64,000 nucleotides of DNA. Origin: Pseudorhizobium xiangyangii. Its GTDB lineage: Bacteria; Pseudomonadota; Alphaproteobacteria; Rhizobiales; Rhizobiaceae. Position numbers and translations under genes: made by a program. Positions 43,503-50,811 of the stretch are shown here, piece after piece. The stretch lies in contig NZ_JAJAWH010000015.1 of assembly GCF_020531965.1 (NCBI RefSeq), positions 1 to 64,000 on the forward strand, written 5' to 3'. The notes under the pieces are model-generated. The model was not told the origin of the DNA. It ran no database searches and saw nothing but the letters and a program-made list of their open reading frames with translations. How positions within the stretch are numbered: the stretch's first letter is position 1; each line of letters opens with the position of its first letter.

Positions 43503-43994
43503 TCAATCACTGTTGATGGCGGTCCATAGCTGCATGCGAGCGCGGTTCACCCGGCTTTTCATCGTTCCCAAAGCGCATCCACATCGTGAAGCCGCATCTT
43601 CGTAACTCATGCAATCGATAAATATGAACTCAATCGCATTCCGATGATCCTCCGAGAGGTCGGCAAGAGCCATTTCAAACTCACGCCCCCTGATCTTCCA
43701 TTCCTGCACCGCAGGAACTGACACTAGTAAGGCTGCGTCATCTGCGAGCCCAACGTGCTCACGTTTTGACAGTCCGAATTTGGTACAGAATGAGTTGCGC
43801 ATGATCGTAAACAACCAAGACCGCAACTGCGAGCCTCTTTGGAATTTCTCGGCATTCGCAAGGGCCTTGGTCAATGTCTCCTGGACCAGATCGTCGATAT
43901 CGCTCGGCGACGAATGGAAGCGCCGAGCGAAACTGCGAAGCGCCTGAACATGTCCGAGAAGTTCTTTTTCCGCAAACCCATTAACCGGACCCAT
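43503..43994 (-). CDS. ECF RNA polymerase sigma factor (EcfG-like)
   Basis: A 163-residue sigma factor: region 2 (HVQALRSFARRFHSSPSDIDDLVQETLTKALANAEKFQRGSQLRSWLFTIMRNSF) and region 4 (MALADLSEDHRNAIEFIFIDCMSYEDAASRCGCALGTMKSRVNRARMQLW). No extra C-terminal domain. Sequence style and the matching promoters all over this window suggest the EcfG group that directs the general stress response; no NepR-like anti-sigma or PhyR gene is visible nearby, so it may be a secondary EcfG paralogue. Its own promoter (44021-44045) is of the same type, implying positive feedback. Assignment to EcfG is by inference. Confidence 0.85.
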   Translation of the reverse strand: MGPVNGFAEKELLGHVQALRSFARRFHSSPSDIDDLVQETLTKALANAEKFQRGSQLRSWLFTIMRNSFCTKFGLSKREHVGLADDAALLVSVPAVQEWKIRGREFEMALADLSEDHRNAIEFIFIDCMSYEDAASRCGCALGTMKSRVNRARMQLWTAINSD

Positions 43995-44020
43995 GGCCTT
44001 GTCTCCCCTTGAATAGGTGA

Positions 44021-44045
44021 AACCTCTGACACAGAGTTACGTTCC
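44021..44045 (-). promoter_or_regulatory. EcfG-type promoter of the sigma factor gene
   Basis: On the minus strand GGAAC-N17-GTT, 26 bases before the sigma start, which predicts autoregulation. Confidence 0.82.
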
Positions 44046-44084
44046 CGGCACATGCGGATTCACTGTTCCAAAACGAGCGCGCGA

Positions 44085-44957
44085 TCACGATGTCCACCAA
44101 CTTGGGTCTGAAGCCCACCAGGCATTGCTATCGCCCTCTCGCTCATATGGAGCATAAACCCCCTGAGCCAATGGTGTTGGAGTAGTGCCGAAACATCCCA
44201 TCCCGAGAACAGAACCGCTTACATAAAGCGCTCCATGCGTATAAAAATGCCATCCCTCGAACCGATTTTCGAGTGCCACAGTCCAAATATCACCGTCAGA
44301 GTTGCTCCAGAATATTCGGCCCCTGGCACTTTCCACGGCAGCTAGCACCGAGGCAGGGCTGACCCCCTGCCTGAAGACCACAGTCACGGGGCCGGCGTTT
44401 GACAATGGCAACGCGGCGATCGCACCGGCAGCCACAACGAATATTGCGATGCCGGACGCGATTGTCTTGCTCAGGCGGGATCGGCCTTTTCGGTCCGACC
44501 GGCCCACCTGGGTGCCCAGACCAATACTTACCAGCCCGAGAGCAAAAAATGCGACATCCCACCACAGCCAGTTCGGACTGTCGTCCTTGATGTGATGGAG
44601 ACCGAGGAGCCAGTGATTTACGACGGCATCCGTGAGGTGCCAAGCGCCAAAGCCCACCAGCAGCCTGGACGCGAAGCGTTGTCCGGACCCCGCCGATGCA
44701 AATTCAACGCGTGCGCGCCAAAGAAGGTAGAGACCGACTATGCCGATCGCATACATGGCTGCATGAAAAAGCCCATCCGTCAGCATACGGAACCGGAGGT
44801 CCTCGTAGATCACGCCGTCTAACGAACTGAAAAGACTGTGCCATTGCAGGATTTGGTGGAGCAAGATGCCATCGAGAAACCCCGCAATAGCCACCCCGAT
44901 CAGCAAACCTGCCGATCCGCAGGCGCGCCAGTCTGATCGACTGATCTGTTTCGGCAT
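44085..44957 (-). CDS. DUF2243 membrane protein
   Basis: A 290-residue protein with five or so hydrophobic segments. N-terminal DUF2243 part: GLLIGVAIAGFLDGILLHQILQWHSLFSS with conserved His, GLFHAAMYAIGIVGLYLLWRAR and GAWHLTDAVVNHWLLGLHHIKDDSP. The C-terminal 110 residues (VTVVFRQGVSPASVLAAVESARGRIFWSNSDGDIWTVAL) look like a soluble domain added to the usual 150-residue core. Histidines suggest metal or heme binding, unproven. It is a single gene behind a stress promoter; ribosome site weak. Confidence 0.82.
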   Translation of the reverse strand: MPKQISRSDWRACGSAGLLIGVAIAGFLDGILLHQILQWHSLFSSLDGVIYEDLRFRMLTDGLFHAAMYAIGIVGLYLLWRARVEFASAGSGQRFASRLLVGFGAWHLTDAVVNHWLLGLHHIKDDSPNWLWWDVAFFALGLVSIGLGTQVGRSDRKGRSRLSKTIASGIAIFVVAAGAIAALPLSNAGPVTVVFRQGVSPASVLAAVESARGRIFWSNSDGDIWTVALENRFEGWHFYTHGALYVSGSVLGMGCFGTTPTPLAQGVYAPYEREGDSNAWWASDPSWWTS

Positions 44958-44990
44958 TGTCGCGCTCCATTGTTGAAAAAGACCGGTGCG

Positions 44991-45015
44991 AACACATCAA
45001 GAAGTCAGCAGTTCC
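44991..45015 (-). promoter_or_regulatory. EcfG-type promoter for DUF2243 gene
   Basis: On the minus strand GGAAC-N17-GTT, 33 bases before the start at 44957. Confidence 0.82.
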
Positions 45016-45185
45016 ACAGGATGATGTAAAAAAGGGTCTGGCATGACGGACGATGATGGTCGGCGCTTCTGACCGGCGGCCTGCCGTGTAGCCATCATGA
45101 AAGCATTGGTTGCAATGTCGAAAGAATTTGCCAAGTGGGAAGTAGCTGAGCAAGAAACTATCGCCTAGCGTCGGTGTTCGTCTTG

Positions 45186-45211
45186 GGAACACACGTCAGT
45201 ACGAGTACGTT
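45186..45211 (+). promoter_or_regulatory. EcfG-type promoter for 45313 gene
   Basis: GGAAC-N18-GTT, the same spacing as for the paralogous gene at 23979. Confidence 0.72.
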
Positions 45212-45312
45212 TTCCTATAGAGCGGAGTGCCTTGGCCAAAGGAGACATTCGCTCCTCCCGGATGCCTCGGGGAGACGTCGAGCCGTCAAAATGGCCGGAA
45301 ACGGAGAACGGG

Positions 45313-45573
45313 ATGTCAGAAAAAGCGCCGAAAATTGTCGTCTCGACCCGCTCCTGCACGGTTGTAAGCGGTGACATCAAGGTGGACGTCCATATCTATC
45401 GCTTTGAACATTCGAGTGACTGGAGCCTGCAACTCGTGAACAAGGAAAGCAATTCGGTGGTGTGGTTGGAGCCCTTCGAAAGCGAGGAAGCTGCATGGGA
45501 GGAGTTTGAAGAAGGTGTGAGGGAAATAGGCCTGGAGAATCTGCTTAATCCTGAGGAGCCCACTGTACATTGA
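45313..45573 (+). CDS. 86-residue acidic protein, paralogue of 23979-24239
   Basis: The protein starts MSEKAPKIVVSTRSCTVVSGDIKVDVHIYRFEHSSDWSLQLVNKESNSVVW and ends ENLLNPEEPTVH, differing from the other copy mostly in charged positions. The promoter type and the GAACGGGATGTC around the start are conserved between the two loci, 21 kb apart, while the surrounding DNA is not. This argues that promoter and gene were duplicated as one unit. Family and function unknown. Confidence 0.8.
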   Translation: MSEKAPKIVVSTRSCTVVSGDIKVDVHIYRFEHSSDWSLQLVNKESNSVVWLEPFESEEAAWEEFEEGVREIGLENLLNPEEPTVH

Positions 45574-45843
45574 CTACACGCCCAACAGCGGCGGCCGCTA
45601 CGGCTGGATGCACGGGTTCCTTGTCATCTCACGATGTTACCGGGGCGCGTGTTGGTTAGAAATGAACTGAACCCATGGCTAACGAGACAAAGGTTTGCCG
45701 AGCGCGAGATGGCTCGAAATTCTTTAGCGCGATGTTTGTGGGCCGATCGCACCTTCCTGAGAAAGTGAATAATCGACGCCAGGCTGGAAGAAACCAACTT
45801 TCGCCCCACGCGAGTATATTCGCAGAAACAACGGCTGTTCCCG

Positions 45844-46101
45844 ATGAAGACCTGGAGATACGTGTACCTTTTCCTTGCAGCGTGTATATTGCTCGCGCCG
45901 GCTGTCGCGATGCTTTTAACGAGGGAAGTTGCGTGGCGACGGGAGGACTATGCAGTCGCAGCATCGCTACTTGCCGCGGCATGGCTCACGCTGGAGGCCT
46001 CGACCCGCATCGTACCGGACGGTTCAGTGTGGAGGGCCGCCGCAATAGCGATCGGTCTAACCTTCCTTGCTATATGGGCCATCCTGGCCGTAGGGCTGTA
46101 G
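45844..46101 (+). CDS. 85-residue three-span membrane protein
   Basis: The frame reads MKTWRYVYLFLAACILLAPAVAMLLTREVAWRREDYAVAASLLAAAWLTLEASTRIVPDGSVWRAAAIAIGLTFLAIWAILAVGL in effect: hydrophobic helices at about 6-25, 36-55 and 63-84 with charged loops (TREVAWRRED). G/C-ending codons and an ordinary length support it, but the ribosome binding site is not clear and no stress promoter was found. Function unknown. Confidence 0.7.
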   Translation: MKTWRYVYLFLAACILLAPAVAMLLTREVAWRREDYAVAASLLAAAWLTLEASTRIVPDGSVWRAAAIAIGLTFLAIWAILAVGL

Positions 46102-46457
46102 GCCAATTTCCCAGGGGGTTCCAGGTTTTTCCGCGATATCGCGTCAAAGTGGTGGCATCACTAAGGGCGTAGGTGCGTTCCTTGTTTAGGGGAGGTAGCT
46201 GCGTGCTACCCAAGGACCTAAGAACCCAATCAAGGATGTCGAAATCAGAGCAGTCTTCACGATGTGATCCGTCGTGGTCCTTTGATCGGCTCACGAGGCA
46301 CGCCTGTCAGCAATGTTGGTTCATTGATCGTTTGTTCCCTGGGCGTCGTGGTAACTCTACCGGCTACCCGGCCACCTGAAGAGATATGGCGTTTGGACGG
46401 TAAACGGCATCGCTTTCAATGCAGGGGCATTTGCTTCCCGCGTCATATTCGGCGCTC
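46102..46457. other. Intergenic stretch, nothing recognised
   Basis: This is 355 bases with no supported gene. Three GTTCC occurrences (46117, 46173, 46330) lack AAC at the right spacing. Confidence 0.4.
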
Positions 46458-46482
46458 GGAACTTCTCAGCTTCTTCTCAGTT
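46458..46482 (+). promoter_or_regulatory. EcfG-type promoter, target uncertain
   Basis: GGAAC-N17-GTT. The next recognised gene (DUF72) starts 435 bases downstream, so either a long leader or an unrecognised small gene lies between. Confidence 0.6.
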
Positions 46483-46917
46483 TACGCGGAATGAATACGG
46501 AAGGCGATTAGCTCGAGCGAATGCGCTTAGGGAAGTCGAGGCAAGATCAACGGAAACGTCCGAGCAGGGGCGCATCCTTCCTTTCTTCTGAAGCTACCGT
46601 GCCCAAGTGTGCGTTAATGACGGGTGGGCACCCAGGCGTTCGGGAGAGACTTGCTGGCTTTGATGCGCAGTCGGACATTACGGGCGACTTGCTGCTATCG
46701 ATCCAGTACTGGTATCGAGCATCTCTTTTGCCGACGGTGGTGCTATTCACCTTGCGGTCAGGCTTCTGGGTCGAGCTAGTAATGAGGAAAACCCGTGAAC
46801 GCCCCGCTAAGCTACAGCGCCATCTAGAGTCTCAATGCAATTTGACGCTCCGGAGGTCCGGAGCATCGACGGAGACCGGCAGACGTCGACCGGCATGGCG
46901 ATACGAGGAGAGCCGGG
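46483..46917. other. Stretch between stress promoter and DUF72 gene
   Basis: Open frames are present in all directions (for example + 46521-46937) but none shows a convincing start or family. A frame at about 46475-46585 reads NEYGRRLARANALREVEARS without a start codon. Confidence 0.3.
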
Positions 46918-47802
46918 TTGTCGGAACTTTCAGCTGAAGAATTGGCAGTCCGGAGAGCGAGAAGGGCACAGCGCCGCCAAAAGCAACGCGATGCGAACGT
47001 CGATCGCGCTGGCAAGATGCACCAACTTCGTGTCGCCAAGCCATTGGAGGTCCAACCGCCGATAGAAGGCAACATCTCCGGGCGAATCCATATCGGCTGC
47101 TCAGGATGGTACTACTGGCATTGGAAAGGGAACTTTTATCCAGCAGATGTCCCGTCGAGCCACTGGTTCGCCATCTACCAGGATTGCTTTCAAACCGTTG
47201 AACTCAACGCGCCCTTCTATTCCTGGCCGACAATTGGCACAGTGAAGACATGGATTCGTCAGGCGACCCCCGGGTTCGTGTACACCATTAAGGTCTGCGA
47301 GTTAATCACACACATCAGACGGTTCGAAGATACCCGTGACCTTATTGAAGACTTTGGATATATCGCCGACCTGCTCGGGCCGCAGATGGGATGTTTTTTG
47401 TTCCAGTTGCCGCCTAGTGTTCAATACAGCCCCGTAACCTTACATGCAGTTCTCTCGCAACTCGACGGCCGGCGCCGAAACGTCGTTGAATTTCGTCACA
47501 AAAGCTGGTGGAACGATGATGTTTACACGGCCTTCAAAGCAGTCGGCGCGATCTTCTGCTCATGCAGTGGACCCCGGCTGCCGGATGACTTGGTGAAGAC
47601 CGCAGACGACATTTACATCCGTTTCCACGGCATTAAGCAATGGTATCGACATGACTATAGCGATGCCGAACTTGCCATATGGGTGGAGCGGATTGCTGAA
47701 AGCGGCGCCAAAACTGCATGGATCTACTTTAACAACGACCGCGACGGTCACTCTATCAAAAACGCGCAGCGGCTCTCAGAGATGATGTCCAATCGTCGAT
47801 GA
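46918..47802 (+). CDS. DUF72 family protein
   Basis: A 294-residue TIM-barrel-like protein of DUF72: RIHIGCSGWYYWHWKGNFYPADVPSSHWFAIYQDCFQTVELNAPFYSWPT, then KVCELITHIRRFEDT, FLFQLPPSVQYSPVTLHAVL, VVEFRHKSWW and VWIYFNNDRDGHSIKNAQRL-type ending (TAWIYFNNDRDGHSIKNA). The first 35 residues are an extra basic segment. Start is TTG 46918 with GAGGAG upstream; the only other candidates lie inside the conserved part. Family function is unsettled. The promoter at 46458 is the nearest upstream. Confidence 0.88.
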   Translation: MSELSAEELAVRRARRAQRRQKQRDANVDRAGKMHQLRVAKPLEVQPPIEGNISGRIHIGCSGWYYWHWKGNFYPADVPSSHWFAIYQDCFQTVELNAPFYSWPTIGTVKTWIRQATPGFVYTIKVCELITHIRRFEDTRDLIEDFGYIADLLGPQMGCFLFQLPPSVQYSPVTLHAVLSQLDGRRRNVVEFRHKSWWNDDVYTAFKAVGAIFCSCSGPRLPDDLVKTADDIYIRFHGIKQWYRHDYSDAELAIWVERIAESGAKTAWIYFNNDRDGHSIKNAQRLSEMMSNRR

Positions 47803-48135
47803 AAAAGCAGCGACCGTATCAGATCACGGGTCTTTCGGCAGAAGGCCGCCATGGCGAATGCGGGGCTGACGGCATACCCGGAGATATTCGCAGGTAGTGC
47901 GATTACTGCGTGCCTTTTTGGGTCAGCTCCGTGGCATTTGATCGCCGTTCCCCACGCACACACCAGCAAGATAGAGTGTCGCCCGATGCCGGATAGTGAG
48001 CCGCTTTCCGAGCGCCGCTCGTTGCGGTCGTTATGGCACAGTAAACACTAACGTATAGCGGTCAGCTGTCAGTCTTCCGTGTGTCCATGTGGGATGATGC
48101 CCCCTCATTGTCCCCTCACTCAACGCCCTGCGTCT
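47803..48135. other. Intergenic stretch, nothing recognised
   Basis: This is 330 bases between the DUF72 gene and the SDR-treZ-malQ promoter; no supported gene. Confidence 0.4.
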
Positions 48136-48160
48136 GGAACTTCCATGAAATCTGGAAGTT
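48136..48160 (+). promoter_or_regulatory. EcfG-type promoter for SDR-treZ-malQ operon
   Basis: GGAAC-N17-GTT, 30 bases before the SDR start at 48191. It overlaps an imperfect palindrome (CTGGAACTTCC...GGAAGTTC). Confidence 0.82.
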
Positions 48161-48190
48161 CGTCCACTCGCCGAACATATGGAGATCATC

Positions 48191-48967
48191 ATGAAGTCAC
48201 CCGTCGCCCTCGTTACTGGAGCCGGTTCGGGTATTGGGAAAGCAGCCGCACTAGCATTAGCCGAGCACGGGTACAAAATCGGGGTACTAGGGCACACGCA
48301 ACGGGAGATTACCGCTGTTGTGGCGGAGATCGTAGCAGGGGGCGGGGAGGCGCTTTCGCTTCTTGCCGATATATCAGACGAACGTCAGATGAACGCAGGG
48401 ATTAAGCACCTTGTCAGGCAGTTTGGTCGGCTTGACGTGGTTGTCGCCAACGCCGGCATCAACGGAGTGTGGGCTCCGATCGATGACCTGAAGCTTTCTG
48501 AATGGAATGAAACGATTTCGGTTAATCTGACCGGTACCTTCCTGACAATTCGCTCAGCGGTGCCCGAACTAAAACGCTCAGGGGGCGGCTCTATCGTCGT
48601 CGTCTCGTCCATCAATGGAACCAGGACATTCACCACGCCGGGCGCGACCGCCTATACTGCCACCAAAGCGGGTCAGGTCGCGATGGTTCAACAGCTCGCT
48701 CTAGAGCTTGCCCGTCATCATATCCGCATTAATGCTGTTTGCCCCGGCGAGATCGACACCAACATTGAGTCGAACACCAGTCTGCGGAACGAAAAGCAGA
48801 CGGCAATTCCCGTCATATGGCCTGAAGGACAGGTGCCTATAACCGGAGGTCGTCCCGGAAGAAGCGAAGATGTCGCAGACGTAATTGTCTTCCTGGCGTC
48901 AGACAAATCCCGTCACATCACCGGATCCCCGCTCTGGGTCGATGGCGGGCAGGGGCTGCTCCGCTAG
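48191..48967 (+). CDS. Short-chain dehydrogenase/reductase
   Basis: A 258-residue classical SDR: cofactor motif VTGAGSGIGKAAALALAEHG, NAG (VANAGINGV), catalytic Ser in VVSSINGTRTF and Tyr-x3-Lys in AYTATKAG, and the C-terminal GRSEDVADVIVFLASDKSRHITGSPLWVDGGQGL. Start 48191 is set by GGAG 6 bases upstream. It is first in an operon with treZ (33 bases later) and malQ. Why an SDR is joined to trehalose synthesis is unclear; glucose/sugar dehydrogenase-like activity is one option. Confidence 0.92.
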   Translation: MKSPVALVTGAGSGIGKAAALALAEHGYKIGVLGHTQREITAVVAEIVAGGGEALSLLADISDERQMNAGIKHLVRQFGRLDVVVANAGINGVWAPIDDLKLSEWNETISVNLTGTFLTIRSAVPELKRSGGGSIVVVSSINGTRTFTTPGATAYTATKAGQVAMVQQLALELARHHIRINAVCPGEIDTNIESNTSLRNEKQTAIPVIWPEGQVPITGGRPGRSEDVADVIVFLASDKSRHITGSPLWVDGGQGLLR

Positions 48968-49000
48968 TACATTGTATGACGCAATCACAGAGGTGATATC

Positions 49001-50773
49001 TTGGAAAAATATGCGTTTGGTCCGTTCTTACTGGATGACGGGGTCGAGTTCCGGCTGTGGGCTCCCCTCGCGCTCACTGTGTCCCTGAAAGTGGACGGCC
49101 GCGAGCTACGAGCGATGGAACGAACGGAAGACGGTTGGTATCTCTGCCGGGTAGCCGGCATTGGGCCTGGCAGCCTCTACAAATTTGTATTGGCGGATGG
49201 TTCGGAAGTCCCCGACCCGGGGTCGCGCTATCAGCCCAATGACGTTCACGGTCCCAGCGAGGTCGTTGATCTTAAAGCCTACACATGGAGGACGTCATCC
49301 TGGTCCGGAAGTCCGTGGGAAAAAAGCGTCATCTACGAAATGCATGTCGGTTCGTTCACTCAGGAGGGTACGTTCCGGGCTGCAGTTTCACGGCTGAACC
49401 ATCTGGCGGAACTCGGCGTCACAGCAATTCAGATCATGCCAGTCAGCGATTTTCCCGGTTGCTACAACTGGGGGTACGACGGCGTCCTGCCGTACGCACC
49501 TGATAGCAGCTATGGTCGCCCCGAAGATCTAATGGCCTTTGTGGACGCCGCCCACGAGCGCGGAATCAGCGTCTTTCTCGATGTCGTCTACAATCATTTC
49601 GGTCCGGATGGAAATTACCTCCCGACCTATGCGCCGCTCTTCACCGAGCATCATGAGACGCCGTGGGGCAATGGCATCAACTACGATGGAGGCGGCTCGA
49701 AGGCGGTCCGGGAATTCGTCATCCAGAACGCGATTTACTGGATCAGGGAGTTCAGGCTGGACGGTCTGCGCCTTGACGCGGTGCATGCGATCAAGGACGA
49801 CAGCGAGGAACATCTCCTCAGCGAGCTCGCCCGCCGCGTTCGCGAAGTGGCAGGCGCGCGGCACGTTCACCTCATCGTGGAAAACGAAGACAACGATGCT
49901 GATCTTTTAAAACGCGACGAGGATGGTGGCGTTGTGTCTTTCACTGCCCAGTGGAATGACGATATCCATCATGTACTACATATTGCGGCGACCGGCGAGA
50001 ACTTTGGATATTACCGGGACTATGCCGGTGATGCGAGCAACGTTGGCCGCGCCCTCGCTGAGGGTTTTGTGTTCCAGGGCGAACACATGCCTTACCGTGG
50101 CGGGAACCGCGGCAAACCCTCGGCTGAGCTGCCTCCTACCGCTTTCATCTCCTTCATTCAAAATCATGATCAGATCGGCAACCGAGCGTTTGCGGACCGT
50201 ATGGTTACGTACCGACCACTGGAGCCGATCAAGGCCGTGACCGCGATCTATTTGCTGTCCCCACAAATCCCAATGCTGTTCATGGGTGAGGAATGGGGAG
50301 CACGCGAGCCGTTCCCTTATTTCTGCGATTTCGACGAAGACCTGAACGAGAAGGTGAGAATGGGACGACGCGAGGAGCTGTCGAGACTTCCGGGCTTTGA
50401 TGCCGACGACCTACTGGATCCAACCGCGCAGTCAACATTTGCGATGGCGAAGCTGGACTGGTCACAGCTTGACGGAGCCGAGGCGGCAGAAATGCTTGCG
50501 TTCTACAAGTCGATCCTCGCCGTGCGACACCAGCGGATCGTGCCGCTGCTAAAGGGCCGGAATGGGACTCACGGTTCCTTCCACCATGACGGAAATGTCA
50601 CTTCGGTGGAGTGGACACTCTCGGGCACGAAGCTTCATCTGCTATTAAACTTATCAAATCAGCCAGCCAAGTTCGCAAAACAGCATGCGGCCGAACAGAT
50701 TTTCAGCCTCAATTCCGACAGCAAAGATCTTCTCGCTCCGTGGTCGGTCATTGCAAGCATTCGTCAGGCCTAA
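49001..50773 (+). CDS. treZ: Malto-oligosyltrehalose trehalohydrolase TreZ
   Basis: A 590-residue GH13 enzyme that releases trehalose from TreY products. It has an N-terminal CBM48-like domain (1 to about 95), the signature IYEMHVGSFTQEGTFRAAVSRLNHLAELGVTAIQIMPVSDFPG, WGYDGVLPYAPDSSYG, VVYNHFGPDGNYLPTYAPLF, catalytic Asp in DGLRLDAVHAI, Glu in VENEDNDADL and FIQNHDQIGNRA. Length is normal. The start is TTG 49001 with a GAGGTGAT upstream. It pairs with TreY encoded 27 kb away; both loci have stress promoters. Confidence 0.95.
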   Translation: MEKYAFGPFLLDDGVEFRLWAPLALTVSLKVDGRELRAMERTEDGWYLCRVAGIGPGSLYKFVLADGSEVPDPGSRYQPNDVHGPSEVVDLKAYTWRTSSWSGSPWEKSVIYEMHVGSFTQEGTFRAAVSRLNHLAELGVTAIQIMPVSDFPGCYNWGYDGVLPYAPDSSYGRPEDLMAFVDAAHERGISVFLDVVYNHFGPDGNYLPTYAPLFTEHHETPWGNGINYDGGGSKAVREFVIQNAIYWIREFRLDGLRLDAVHAIKDDSEEHLLSELARRVREVAGARHVHLIVENEDNDADLLKRDEDGGVVSFTAQWNDDIHHVLHIAATGENFGYYRDYAGDASNVGRALAEGFVFQGEHMPYRGGNRGKPSAELPPTAFISFIQNHDQIGNRAFADRMVTYRPLEPIKAVTAIYLLSPQIPMLFMGEEWGAREPFPYFCDFDEDLNEKVRMGRREELSRLPGFDADDLLDPTAQSTFAMAKLDWSQLDGAEAAEMLAFYKSILAVRHQRIVPLLKGRNGTHGSFHHDGNVTSVEWTLSGTKLHLLLNLSNQPAKFAKQHAAEQIFSLNSDSKDLLAPWSVIASIRQA

Positions 50774-50811
50774 CCTTGAGGGCCGACGTTAGTCGATAGG
50801 AGGATGCCAAC

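Noticed and set aside
46521-46937. 138-residue frame after the 46458 promoter
   Set aside because: No ribosome site or recognisable sequence, runs into the DUF72 start; cannot be supported as a gene.
49529-49870. Minus-strand frame inside treZ
   Set aside because: Antisense to a highly conserved GH13 region; a shadow frame.
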